A DNA stretch of 64,000 nucleotides, taken from the NCBI GenBank assembly GCA_012862575.1, contig BLSF01000012.1:124001-188000 (forward strand), written 5' to 3'. The translations under genes and the position numbers were made by a program. Shown one piece after another: positions 45,454 through 55,780 of the stretch; position 1 is the first letter of the stretch, and the number at the start of each line of letters is the position of its first letter. The notes under the pieces are model-generated. The model was not told the origin of the DNA. It searched no databases and worked only from the letters and a program-made list of their open reading frames with translations. This DNA is from Parietichytrium sp. I65-24A (taxonomy: Eukaryota > Sar > Bigyra > Thraustochytrida > Thraustochytriidae).

Positions 45454-45985
45454 TGAAATGGTCAAGAGGAGAAAGAGAGAGCATCATAATTTTTTTTTTA
45501 AGTGAGAAAAAATACAGGATCTTTTTGATTGCTTTTGATTTTGAAAGCCAAAATATATTGCTCTGCTCTGACAGTGAATTCTGAATTCTAAAAAGCTTTT
45601 TGACGACATTCGATTGTTTGCTAAGAAAAAACACTTAAGCTTTTTCTACCGTTATATCATACCAAGCTACTTCTATTAGGGGCTGGATTGTTGTCGTAAC
45701 GAAATCTAACATTCGATAGCCTCAATTAGCATTCTGCGTATTCTGCAACAGTAGACAGAGAGGAGGATAACACTATCTACTATCTAACTATAGAGCTTCA
45801 AGCGTCGTTAGTCCCTGTTAATTATCATCAACCTCCGCTAAGTAGTAGATCGTAGTGGCCTTCGCTACCAATAGTAGTGAGCACTGATGAGCACGAAGAA
45901 GAAATCTTGCTCTAAAACTCGCTTGCTCCAATCGCGGGGGAGCGGTATCTTTGCGGATTTCAGCAAGTACTCGAGGATAAAGAAA

Positions 45986-46010
45986 GCAAGAAAGAAAGAA
46001 AGAAAGAAAA
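45986..46010. repeat. GAAA tetranucleotide microsatellite
   Basis: About five AAAG units about 95 bp upstream of the TFIIF beta start codon. Confidence 0.9.
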
Positions 46011-46102
46011 GTGCGAATCGCTGAGAGCCAAGTAGAGAGTGGAAAGAGTGGAAATATTATAGACGCAAAAGTTTATCTGCGAGAGCGAGGTTAGTTGGAA
46101 CG

Positions 46103-47132
46103 ATGAACGAGGAAGAAGATGACACAGTGCGACTGGACAACGAGAGCCGCCACGTATGGCTAGTGAAAGTGCCGCCCAGCGTAGCTCGCGTGTGGGATGC
46201 AGAAAAGTCGGAGGACAAGTCGCTGGGCAAGCTCAGGATATACCCTTCGGAGAACAAGGAAGGTGAGTGGATAGTGATTTTGGAGTCTTTGGGTGTTTAG
46301 CAAAAGTTTTTGGCTCCTGGAATGGAAGGTTGTTGACCGGTCGGGCTTGAACTAACTGTGAGGCCGTTGCGCGCCGGGTTCGTTTTCGGGCGACTTTGCA
46401 ATGTTGGTGCGGTTTGCGATGCGCTTTTTCATGTGGCGCTGGATCCGAACGTAGACGGTGAGTTGCTGACAAAAAGTTGCGAGGCAGAAAACTTGGCCAG
46501 TTGCTAATTGTGAGAAATGCGCTGTGTGTTTGCGACGAACAGTCAAGATTACCTTTCATCTGGCCGGCAGCAACGAGAAAATTCCGCTGACCACCAGCAA
46601 GGATTTTGTCCTCAAATTCAACGATTCCAAAACACCGACACGAGTTTTCTCCAAAGGCGATGGGGGCGTCGAGATGCAAGGGTACGTTGAGCACTCTTTC
46701 TTTATGCATGCTATGCCCTCTTCGCAGTACCAAAGCTCGATTGAAAGCCGTGTTCGAAACGCCTCGATCCGAACCGCACATACTCAATCGATGGATATCT
46801 GGGATGCAATGAACTTCAAACCCACCCCCCACATTGTCAAGCTTTCGGAAGAGGCGCGCCAGCAACCTGACAACGATGCAAAGCGGCGCAAGCTCAACCC
46901 GTCTGACACCAGCTCAGAGGAGGCCACTGCACGTGAAACCTTGTTCACACTTTTCGCCCGTAGAGGCGAGGACAACAAGAGGATGGAGTACTGGACGTTG
47001 AAAGACCTTAGACGTGAAGTGAGCAGAGAAGTGAGAGACGCGGTGCTCAAGAACGTGCTGCAGAACCTTTGTAATTACCATGCCAGTGGAGAGCATGCTC
47101 GCTGTTACGAACTAAAACCAGAGTTTAAATAA
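46103..47132 (+). CDS. GTF2F2: Transcription initiation factor IIF, beta subunit (RAP30), two exons
   Basis: TFIIF beta pairs with the alpha subunit, binds RNA polymerase II and helps load it into the pre-initiation complex. Exon 1 is 46103-46262 and exon 2 is 46543-47132. The 280-nt intron has GTGAGT and a CAG acceptor; joining in phase 1 makes a valine codon and continues KITFHLAGS. The protein is 249 residues, the same length as human RAP30. The N-terminal half has the family strands (RHVWLVKVPPSVARVW, then GKLRIY), which form the dimer with the alpha subunit. The C-terminal quarter is the winged-helix DNA-binding domain (RETLFTLFARR, YWTLKDLRREV, LKNVLQNLCNYH) and ends CYELKPEFK, typical of the family. 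The start is the first ATG of the frame. Confidence 0.93.
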
Positions 47133-48206
47133 ACGAACCGTCACGCCCTCGCACAGGTACACTATATCGCCCGAATTGTCATTTTCCCTTTCTTTTCCTC
47201 TCCGTCGCCCTATTCCCATACTTTCCCCATGCTGATTGCACCCACCAACGACTTGACGTCCAAGCTCGATCATCTGGGCATCCTGCTAGTACGTCCACAT
47301 TGAAACGTTCGGATACCCCCATTTTGTCACCTTGCGAAAGCTCTTCCTAGTCCGTGGCAAGAATCTCGAACATGTCCTTTCGCCGGCTCTCAGCAGATAG
47401 ACTTGTGGTTGGTCCCACTGCTTAGAAAAAGACGACTCTGACGTCTAGATGCAGGCTTCTTTCCTTCCATGCATGTCTCTGCGCTGACAATGTACCAACT
47501 TGTTCCAAAATGGAATCCTTCACATCCGATCCGAGAGCGGAAAGCGTCAACTTAAGCCGAGTAGTAAGCCGGTCCAAGAGTTGCGAGTGCGTGAGAGCGT
47601 GAGAGTCCCTCTTTCCCTCGCTCATCCTAATCTGGTCTACTCCAGCTGGTAAGTTGTGTAACTAAACTAGAGTTTGCATCGTGTCTCGTGCAATAATAGG
47701 TTACTCACCGCGTACTGTACAAGCGCAGCTACAGGAACTTACAAAGCCCAACAAAGTATGATGGTACACGTGTACTACACACTGCCAACACTGCCATGCC
47801 AAACACTTGCATACAATTGGTAGTGGGGTGGCCATGTACGAAGCAAGTCAAATGGCTGCCACATGCCACAGTCTCTACTTGTTTTTAATGATGTTTTAGC
47901 CAGCCACACCAGTCAAGAGAGCTGACTTGGGCTACTTGGGCTTGAAAGTTCAGAACAGAAACAGAATTCGCATTCATTCACAGTCAATCATTCATTCATT
48001 CATTCTCTCACAGCCAGCACGTGCGCACTCACAGACAAGGACACTGTACTCAGTACTCAGTACCGCGAGGAAACAGCGAGCGCCAAAAGTGCGAGCGTTT
48101 GCGTAGACCTGCATCACGTGTCCGTGGGACGACACTCAGATAGGCGAACGCCCCTTATTCCTCCGCCCGCCCCTTCCGTCTCGACGACCGAGGGCTGGAA
48201 AAGAAG
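47133..48206. other. Intergenic region
   Basis: About 1.07 kb between two plus-strand genes. It has CATT and AGTACT-type short repeats near 47985-48065. No coding frame of note. Confidence 0.6.
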
Positions 48207-48896
48207 ATGGGTCTCTTCGGCTGCCTCGGTTGCACGAAGGCGCCCGCGAAGAGCAGCAGAGCAGCTGGCAAAGGCACGCAGCAGTTTGCTGCTGAAGACG
48301 GCCCCGCCGCCAAAGGAGACGAGAACGTCAAGTTTGTTCAGGAGCTGCGACCGGAGACTGACGACGCTGCCGAGCTTTGCCTGGAAGATGGGGTTTCCGG
48401 CCAAAACTCCCGCGAGGAGAACAATGCGGCAGTGTCTGGGCCTGGAGACGGCGATGAGGACGATGCCAAGTCCAGCACGGCTACTTCCGTAGACGATCAA
48501 TCTGTGCAGGAGGAGGATGAGCAGCATGCGTCAAAGGACCAGGAAATAAAGGAGGACCCTGCTGTTGATGAGCCAGGAGCGAGCTCAGAAGAAACATTGG
48601 CAGAAACGGATGCCTCGCCGGAGACTGACGCCGAGAGCGGTGCCCTCGTGGAAGAAGAGAAGGTGCCACTTGTTAAAGCTGGAGCGTCCGTACAAGAAAT
48701 GAAGCTCAAATTCTCCGAACCCAGCTCAAAAGACTTTAGTTTCCACAGAGAGAATACGGAAAAGGACAGAAGTGAGAGGCTCCAGTCTCTCTCTGAGGTC
48801 GTTGGCAAAAGACACAGGAATACTGCGATGACTGTCAAGCACTACGAAAATCAGATCTGGATCAAAAAGAATGTCGTGAACGAAAAGTACTTTTGA
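48207..48896 (+). CDS. Acidic, probably N-myristoylated and palmitoylated protein of unknown function
   Basis: An intronless 229-residue protein. The N-terminus MGLFGCLGCTKAPAKSS has Gly2 followed by cysteines at 6 and 9, the usual pattern for myristoylation plus palmitoylation, with basic residues after. It should sit on the inner face of a membrane (inference). Residues about 25-155 are rich in Glu, Asp, Ser and Ala and probably disordered. The last 70 residues are more mixed and basic (KEMKLKF-like, then SERLQSLSEVVGKRHRNTAM), ending in Lys-rich sequence and KYF. No domain is recognised. The ATG at 48207 is well supported because the lipidation signal begins there. Confidence 0.7.
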   Translation: MGLFGCLGCTKAPAKSSRAAGKGTQQFAAEDGPAAKGDENVKFVQELRPETDDAAELCLEDGVSGQNSREENNAAVSGPGDGDEDDAKSSTATSVDDQSVQEEDEQHASKDQEIKEDPAVDEPGASSEETLAETDASPETDAESGALVEEEKVPLVKAGASVQEMKLKFSEPSSKDFSFHRENTEKDRSERLQSLSEVVGKRHRNTAMTVKHYENQIWIKKNVVNEKYF

Positions 48897-49598
48897 CCAG
48901 TCTCCGGGAGACACGCCGTGCTGTTTGGGTTTCTTCCCGTGCAACTAGTGCGGCGTTCGTACTTGGTACAACAGGGTGCGCGTATCGCCACAGGTCACTT
49001 TGGTGGTGGCCCTCATCTTTTTCTTTCCGCATAACGGCGAAGGGGGAGGAGAAGGATGACAATGTACACACATAATTTGCTGCACTCGCTAGCCATATCG
49101 TTAGATTACACGTGTACAACCCTCCACGCTACGAGATTAAAAACTGACGAGGAGCCGACTGCCTCAGCCCGGAAGCGAGACGTGCTGGGAAATGTATATC
49201 ATCTGTTCATTCATTCATTCGTGAAAATACAACAAAATAAAAAAAATAATTTTCTTTCCAATTTTAATAAAAAACAATGCATCTCTTCTGGTCGCTCCTG
49301 GATACGCAGTTTCGCCACTTGAGGACACTTGGCACCGTCAACACGTGGCATCAGGCTCAAGTGAAAGCGCGCTTAACTCGTACCTACACGTTTCTCTCTT
49401 CAGTTGATTGAACAATCTACATTGTATCTATGATCTCACAAAAACAGTATTCTTGGCTTGCACTTTTTCGCCATAGTCCATCCACCCCGATTTCTTTCGT
49501 AAAAAGCGCGAGATCGCACGCCTCAGGCGACAAGGACGAGATGGCGCAAGGCGGGTAAGGAAGACGTACGTCACATACACAGATCTCGATCTCCGCGC
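48897..49598. other. Convergent intergenic region
   Basis: About 700 bp between the stops of the acidic protein and the thioredoxin gene. A short A/T-rich stretch near 49230-49280 may hold 3' ends. No gene seen. Confidence 0.6.
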
Positions 49599-50069
49599 TC
49601 ACCGGGAATTGACCGCTTTCACGATCGCATCTCGCAAAGACGACTCGTTCCATCCCTGAAACGAATTGACGACCTTTTCCTTTCCGTCAAAAATCTTGAA
49701 AGTGGGCATCGCGCTAATGCCATGCGCCTGTGCCACGTCTCGCGCTTCGTCCACATTCACCTTGGCGAAGATCACGTCCTCCTCCTTGTAAACCTTGGAC
49801 ATCTCCCCAAACACCGGGGCCGCCACGCGGCACGGCGGGCACCACGTCGCGTAGTAATCAACCACGCACACGCTCCCGTTCTCGTTGCATTCCGCCACCA
49901 GCTCCTTGAACTGCGCCAAGCTCTTCACGGTGCGAACTTTGGCCCCTTCCACTTGCGGAAACGGCCGCGACCTGTTCCAAAGTTGCAGCAGCACCCACAG
50001 CCCTAGCACCACCAGCGCCGGGTTCGACTTGGCGAAACCCACCGCCACCTCGACCAAATCTCCGATCAT
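49599..50069 (-). CDS. Membrane-anchored thioredoxin
   Basis: A 156-residue thioredoxin-fold protein. The redox site is WCPPC at 76-80, in the variant form seen in some h-type thioredoxins rather than the common WCGPC. The cis-proline is Pro122 in AMPTFKIF, and the strand VIFAKVNVDEARDVAQ matches the family. Ahead of the ~110-residue domain is a hydrophobic segment (about 18-31, ALVVLGLWVLLQLW), which would act as a signal anchor or membrane helix. It probably reduces protein disulfides at a membrane; which compartment is not clear. The frame continues six codons upstream to a GTG, but the ATG at 50069 is used. Confidence 0.9.
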   Translation of the reverse strand: MIGDLVEVAVGFAKSNPALVVLGLWVLLQLWNRSRPFPQVEGAKVRTVKSLAQFKELVAECNENGSVCVVDYYATWCPPCRVAAPVFGEMSKVYKEEDVIFAKVNVDEARDVAQAHGISAMPTFKIFDGKEKVVNSFQGWNESSLRDAIVKAVNSR

Positions 50070-50167
50070 CCTCTGCCTTCGCTCCACAAACTAACAAGCA
50101 AACCAACCCAACCAACCAACTGAACAACTAAACAACTAAACAACTAACGACAGCGACCTCCCGCGCT

Positions 50168-50267
50168 GATGCAAATGCAAAATGCAAATGCAAAAATACA
50201 AATGCAATTGCAATTGCAAATGCAAACACAAATGCAAAGATGCAATTGCAATTGCAATTGCAAACTC
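50168..50267. repeat. GCAAAT/GCAATT hexamer array upstream of the thioredoxin gene
   Basis: About fifteen imperfect units of TGCAAA and TGCAAT spread over 100 bp, starting about 100 bp upstream of the thioredoxin ATG. Several copies form ATGCAAAT, the octamer bound by POU factors in animals, but here it most simply reflects the repeat unit. Confidence 0.88.
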
Positions 50268-50352
50268 ACTCGCTGTCTGCGCTGTCTGCGCTGTCTGCTC
50301 TGCGCTTCCAACTCAGTGTCAGTCTATTCCAACAACTAACGGCCCGTCTCTC

Positions 50353-50403
50353 TGCCTCCCTCTCTCTCTATCTCTCTATCCCTCTATCTCTCTATCTCTA
50401 TAG
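50353..50403. repeat. CT/TCTA microsatellite
   Basis: CTCT units alternate with CTAT units over about 50 bp. Confidence 0.9.
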
Positions 50404-50595
50404 AAATCTCTCCGCTCACGCTGGATCTATAGTAAAGGATATCAGATCACTAGGCGCCAGCGAGGACAGCGGGGGTCCGCGCAGAGTGAGTACTGAGTAC
50501 TTTGAGTACTGTGAGTACTGAGTGGCAACTTGGAGAGTACAGAGAACACCAGCCTTACTATTGCGCTGAGTAGAGAATGGGGTAAGAGGGGGGGG

Positions 50596-50640
50596 AGGGA
50601 GGAAGTGAGGAAGTGAGGAAGTGAGGAAGGAAGGAAAGGG
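50596..50640. repeat. GAGGAAGT 8-bp array
   Basis: Four to five tandem copies of an 8-base GAGGAAGT unit followed by GGAA units. Confidence 0.88.
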
Positions 50641-51859
50641 AAGACGGAGGGTAGGTGGGTGGTAGCGAGTGGTAGTATTCCTGAGTGAGTGGGTTGTTAT
50701 TGACTGTGTGAAATGAACAGTTGAACTATGATTTCAATTTACAGTCTTAGCTTTGTTTCGATTGTCAATGGTGTCAATGGTTGTTGTGAACTGTGTTTTG
50801 TTTGCTGCAAGATGCTGCGAGTGTAATTAAAAAGAGAGTAAATCAATTTCTAACAAAAGATGAAGAAATGAACAATGAAACAAATTGCTCTCCTTATTTC
50901 TCTTCACTCCCTTACCACCATACGACAACATACCGCGTACATAACGTGTACTCTCACACTGCTCCGGAACTATCGGCCTTACCTTGTCGTCTACGCGATG
51001 CGCTAAGTTCGGAGGAGCGTTACGGACAGTGTCTACTGACTCTGATAGAGCCGAGGAGTGCTATGGTTTAGGGTGGGTTGTGATAGAACTAAAATTGCCA
51101 TTGATTGACAGAAAAAGGGAGTGTGTGAGAGTGAGAGTGAAAGTGAGCTGGCAATGATGGCGTTGACAGTGCATTGAACTGATTACTTCGAAATCGAAAT
51201 AATCTGTGATGGGTGGCGTTGGACGGCGTTGGCTAAGTTGTTGTGCTACTCAGGATGCAACTTGGCTCAAGGGAACAAATGCTGTGCGTGATGGAGACGA
51301 GACAAGACGTGGAGAAAAGATGGCATTTCCAACCTTGTGGAGATTAGCGTAGTGTATAACCCTTGCTAGGGGGCTTTTGCACCACTTGCAAAGGTCTGTT
51401 TGAGAGCAATATAAAGAAATGCCGCACGATGAGAGCCTTGGGCTCAGCGATGTGTCAACATCATCCTGAACCTGAGTTTTGAATACTTGGTTCTGAATAC
51501 TTTTGGTCTGACACTGAGCGTGTCAAAACGCCTGGGAAGTAAGACCTGGGAACAAAAATTCCCGACGGCTGTGGGCATAGCTCACCACAATCAATCCAAA
51601 CCAAGCGGCTCTGGAGTCTCTCGAGGACGGGGTAGAACGATCTCTCGCTGCTATAGTAGCGCATGTCGATTTTGTGATCCATCAGCTCCTGTGAGATTGA
51701 GATTGAGATCCATCAACCCAACCATCGACGATCAACCAATGTCAGTGTCTCAAAAGTCGATCAAAGAAGCAAAACGTAGAGCTGACACTGAAGAAAACGA
51801 CGAAACATTTTAAAATGGACAGTAAGCTACATTATATCAGTGCGAGGGAATTGAAACAA

Positions 51860-54199
51860 CTACCTGCGCGCAGAGTTGAGTGCAAGATTAGCCGATTTCG
51901 GGCGCCGCAACGGCTTGGTTCCTGTCTTGCTTGGCCCCTGTAAAAATGCGTTCAACTCACTCTCTCGTACCATTGGCGGCCAGCGCATTAGCTTGCCGTC
52001 CTCTGAAACGAGATTCTCTGTGCTACTCAATTCGGCTGCGAAAAGTCTCCACCCTGCTATTGTCACCGGAACTGGCACCGTCCACGCCTCAATCCCGGAC
52101 CAATTTGGTACCGCCTCCACCTTTCCCTTCTTTTGGGACCGGCTGCTATTGAGCGCGGTCAGAGGTTCTTTAGGAATTTTGTTCTTCTTTTTGGCCCCTA
52201 ATTTTTGGCTTTCTAGACGTCTCGCTCCGTATTCCGCGGCGAGAGCGCCAAGGTCGAACTCATCCAGTGCAGCAAGGTCATCCTCGCCCCAAATGGCTGG
52301 CAAAATATTGAATTTCTCGCCCGCCTCTTCCTCGGTGTCTTCCATGCTGAGAGTAGCCTCGGGAGCTGTCGACTCCTCTGGAACCGACACCTCCTCAGAC
52401 ACCGCGCTTGCCTTCTTCTCCCCCGCATTCATGACGCGAATGGTATCGAAGTCTCCAAACGGCGACGAATGGCCACTCTGACTGTGCACAACCGCGTCCT
52501 CAATCTCTTTTCCTCCATCTAAAAGTGCGCTGTCAATAGTTTCCGTTTGACGTGGCCCTCGCGCCTTTGTTTTAATAGTGGCCTGGCTTTTCAGCGCCAT
52601 CACCAGAGCGCCAACCTCCAGTGCCCCACTGTGTTCGGCCTCCAGTCGAAGAAATATAAGTTGCTTCTCAAGCGGCGATGGCTCCACGTCGAGCCATTCA
52701 AGGCCTTCCATGATATCCGCAAACTCCAGTCTGCCTGCGCTAGAGGATAGACCAATCTCAGCGTACACACTTGCGGCAGCCAGCTCCTTTTTGGAAAAGA
52801 GGTCGAGTAAGACTTGAACGCAAGAAGAATGCCCGTCCTGCTCTTTCTTTTTATTTTTCTTCTTCTTCAGTGTGGGCTCGTCGTGAGATACGCATTGTCC
52901 GTGAACCCACTTCCGAAACTTAGCAAGGTCAACTTTGTCCGCTGTTGGGTCTAACGCAAACACATCTCCGATCCGGACAGCCAAAGATGAACCAACAAAC
53001 TGACCCACTGCTTCCTCAAACGATGCACGCTCAATCGACTTTGCATTTGGAGAACAAGAGCCTTCGAGTCCCTCAGTGAAAGCAAGCCAGCTAGTTCCAG
53101 TTAAAGAAACGCGCTGGAAGAAGTGGGAAAGTACGACCTCCGTCGAGGCATTGGCCAAGTCCCCGGCTTTCCCTATTCTTGCAAACTCCCTGCGCTTCAG
53201 TGTGACCTTTTTTGCGCCCTTCGCAGATCTGGGCCTGGGGATAGTATTGTGAGAGTCTTTGGGAACCGAAGTCTGAAGCTGGTACTGTGTTTCTTCAATG
53301 GCCTTGCGAACCTGGCTCTGGAATGCTTCAGGAAAGCGACTGACCAAAGTATGGGCCTTCTTGTACCATCTGGAGGGTTGCTCGCCACCATCCGCGCCTT
53401 GGCCGGATCTTAATCCAGCTTGGCACTGCATGTGCTCCAACTCTGCCCCGACATTGAAGCATGCAACGCCGAGCGAGTTTACCAATTCCACACCCAGCTT
53501 GTCCTTCGCGGTAGCCCTCACCTTCGCAATGTCTTCCAGTGCCCCTGCGGCACCTCGAGCGCTCCTCAAAGCACTTGGGTGATCGCCTCTCTCCGAGAAC
53601 AACGTGCAAAGCGCTAGATGGCATTTCGCTTCGGCCAAGCAAACAAGGGTGCCAAATCTCCCCACTTCGACAGGCCTTTTGATCTGCTCAGCGGCCGCCA
53701 AACCAAGTCCAGCTTGTTCTTCTAAAACGGCAGCGGGGCTGCCCATGTTTTTGTGCAAGGCAGCTGCAACCCCATGCAATATTACCTTACACTCCAGACG
53801 CACCATGTTGGCCCCGCGCAGCGCTGCCTCATCAAGAAGCTCCAGACTAGACTGGACAAAATCCATCGCAAGCTCAGCATCGTTCTTGGTGGCCATCTGC
53901 GAAATTGACAAGTCGTAGCACAAACCAGCTACCAGTCTGAAGCTTCGCGATGTCTCGCTCTCACTATTCTTCACCCTCTTCCCCTTGCGCGGTCGCGAAA
54001 TCGACGAAACTGGCTGCGCCGACTTGGGCCTGCTCTTGGTCGTCCTCTGAACGCCCGATGCCTGGCCATTTTCGTCAAGTTGCGACTCCTCTCGCTGGAG
54101 CATCTCGCGGGTGAGCCGCTGAGCCAACGCAAGGGCTTCCACAGTGCGCCCCTTTGCGGCCAGTTGCCGCACCGCCTCGTCCAGCATGCTCGCAGCCAT
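51860..54199 (-). CDS. TPR-like/EF-hand-like protein with RPKSA motifs
   Basis: An intronless 779-residue protein of no family I can name. Residues 1-35 and about 85-310 are mostly alpha-helical, with alanine/leucine spacing like tetratricopeptide repeats. A region at about 340-560 includes FFQRVSLTG, FALDPTADKVDLAKFRKWV and ASVYAEIGLSSSAGRLEFAD, which resemble EF-hand helix-loop-helix units with poor calcium loops. A lysine run (LKKKKNKKKE) splits them. Short basic motifs RPKSA (57-61), RPRSA (about 320) and RPKSA (766-770) are spread along the chain. The stretch at about 590-690 is acidic. The overall design resembles cytoskeletal or axonemal scaffold proteins of flagellated protists (inference). 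The ATG at 54199 fits the start of the first helix. Confidence 0.75.
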   Translation of the reverse strand: MAASMLDEAVRQLAAKGRTVEALALAQRLTREMLQREESQLDENGQASGVQRTTKSRPKSAQPVSSISRPRKGKRVKNSESETSRSFRLVAGLCYDLSISQMATKNDAELAMDFVQSSLELLDEAALRGANMVRLECKVILHGVAAALHKNMGSPAAVLEEQAGLGLAAAEQIKRPVEVGRFGTLVCLAEAKCHLALCTLFSERGDHPSALRSARGAAGALEDIAKVRATAKDKLGVELVNSLGVACFNVGAELEHMQCQAGLRSGQGADGGEQPSRWYKKAHTLVSRFPEAFQSQVRKAIEETQYQLQTSVPKDSHNTIPRPRSAKGAKKVTLKRREFARIGKAGDLANASTEVVLSHFFQRVSLTGTSWLAFTEGLEGSCSPNAKSIERASFEEAVGQFVGSSLAVRIGDVFALDPTADKVDLAKFRKWVHGQCVSHDEPTLKKKKNKKKEQDGHSSCVQVLLDLFSKKELAAASVYAEIGLSSSAGRLEFADIMEGLEWLDVEPSPLEKQLIFLRLEAEHSGALEVGALVMALKSQATIKTKARGPRQTETIDSALLDGGKEIEDAVVHSQSGHSSPFGDFDTIRVMNAGEKKASAVSEEVSVPEESTAPEATLSMEDTEEEAGEKFNILPAIWGEDDLAALDEFDLGALAAEYGARRLESQKLGAKKKNKIPKEPLTALNSSRSQKKGKVEAVPNWSGIEAWTVPVPVTIAGWRLFAAELSSTENLVSEDGKLMRWPPMVRESELNAFLQGPSKTGTKPLRRPKSANLALNSARR

Positions 54200-55400
54200 T
54201 GCTGGCGCTGCCTTTCAGCTTTCTCCCGCGTTCCTTCTTCGCTGCACTGCACCGGCACAAGCAGGCGTACCCACACTTTCGTCTACGCCTGCTTGCTCGC
54301 CGACAAGTGAACGCTTTCCGACCAAGGCGCAAACCAGTCCCTTGGAAGCGCACCGTCGTCCATCAAACCGCAGTTCGTCGATGGGAGGTGAGAGAATGGC
54401 GAATGCCGTGACCCTTCTTCTCCGCAAAGTATGTCTGTTTCCTATTCTCCCAGTTTGTTTTTTTATGTCGCGCACAATTCATCAAATACCTCTGGGCCTT
54501 CGGTGCACTGCAAACTCCTTTCAATCACAACAATCACATTTCATTACATCACATTACACTGCTCCTGCTGGTGCTGCTCTTCTACGCCGTTGCACCTTGC
54601 TAGCTTCCACCAAAACTATCACCACCCACCCATACATCACCTTGCACGTCAAACTTTCGCGCGAGTGGCACAATGTTTAGTCTTCGCTCGCTCATGCTCA
54701 TTGACAGTTAACGAAAAAAGGAAGACGAAGGCACCCAATCTTTTCGTGCGCTGTACTCTTCTTCCAATCGCCAATGAACTTTTTCATTCTCTTCGATAGA
54801 ATATCGATGATGATAGAAACCCAGATCAGCCGCGATGCGGTTTGTCCTCTTCTTACTACCAATTCTCATTCACTGTCAGGGCCGCCAACGCGAAAAGGCA
54901 CACTTGACGGTGACAACGCAACAGCTATTTCATTCACTCCGTGGTCGATACAGGACGTGCATTGATCGAAGAGTGATTGTGAGCAAATTCTCAACTTTCT
55001 CAACTCCAAATTGTGCCAAGTGCCACAGTGACAAGCCCTCGTAACGGTCATCCACCCTATCTCCATTTAGCCTTTTGGCGATCTGGCAACTGCTATGATA
55101 GCCTAACGAGTACTATCAGGAGGTTAGTGAGGAACCCTTTCGGCTCTGGAGGAAATGAAATGAAAGGTAAAGGAATGGAAGGTAAAGAAAAGAAATGAAA
55201 GCTTGGTGAAGAGGAGGAGCCCTTGTGAGAATGCACAGTAACGTCGTGATTATTCGCAGTGTTTTTTATGTTGTGAAAGCCCCTCAGGAGCATGCGATCG
55301 CTTGTGGGATCTTTTCTACTAGCGATTTGCGAGTCTCTTGAACAGACGCAATATTCAACGAGCTTCCCCTCGTCGTTAGTTCTCGGTTAGTTCTCGGTTA

Positions 55401-55403
55401 GGA

Positions 55404-55434
<31 letters not shown>
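55401..55434. repeat. GAAA tetranucleotide microsatellite
   Basis: About eight GAAA units about 560 bp upstream of HOP2. Confidence 0.92.
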
Positions 55435-55583
55435 CCGCTCCGAAAGAACCGACAAAAAGAACAAAGATTTCGACGGAAGAGCCGAACCACGGAAGATTTA
55501 ACGCTGAAAGTCTTCAAGAGTCACTCGAGGAGCCAGAGCTTCGGTTCTTTACCCAGTCAAGCGGAGAAGAATCCGCTGCCAAT

Positions 55584-55780
55584 CACTTGACAAAGAACCG
55601 GCTCTTTTCACAATCGAAAGCGAGACCTCTATGAATCACTGGACAAAGAACCGGTTCTTTCCATACACCCGAAAACCACCAAGACCTCTATAAATCACTT
55701 GGCAAAGAACTGGTTCTTTCCATACAATCGAAGCCAAGACTTCTGTGAATCACTTTTTAGAGAACCGGTTCTTTTCTTCT
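55584..55780. promoter_or_regulatory. Four-unit palindrome array upstream of HOP2 (AACCGGTT core)
   Basis: Four tandem units, each about 53-59 bp, contain a 16-base palindrome of the form AAAGAACCGGTTCTTT. Positions are 55592-55607 (one arm altered), 55645-55660 (perfect), 55704-55719 (one central change) and 55759-55774 (one outer change). Each palindrome follows a conserved AATCACT block. Half-sites occur further up at 55443-55450 and 55543-55550. The core AACCGGTT is the known target of the dimeric CP2/Grainyhead family, though other dimers could bind. The third unit also holds TATAAATC (55689). The array ends about 215 bp before the HOP2 ATG. Confidence 0.7.

Larger units (their letters stand above)
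29472..46102. other. 16.6-kb region without a recognisable gene
   Basis: No frame longer than about 215 codons occurs, and the longest ones (31866-32510 and 32120-32716, plus strand) are translated pyrimidine-rich tracts. The region carries many microsatellites, GAATTC-rich heptamers and AGTACT-rich motifs, listed separately. A frame ending at 38242 (plus) has about 45 coding-like codons before its stop but no start or family. Spliced genes with small exons, non-coding RNA genes or centromere-like DNA cannot be excluded. Confidence 0.55.
50070..51859. other. Intergenic region
   Basis: About 1.8 kb between the thioredoxin and TPR-like genes, both on the minus strand. It contains the GCAAAT/GCAATT hexamer tract, a CT/TCTA tract, an AGTACT cluster near 50490-50520 and a GAGGAAGT array. 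Frames up to 108 codons occur (51487-51813) but do not look coding. Confidence 0.6.
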
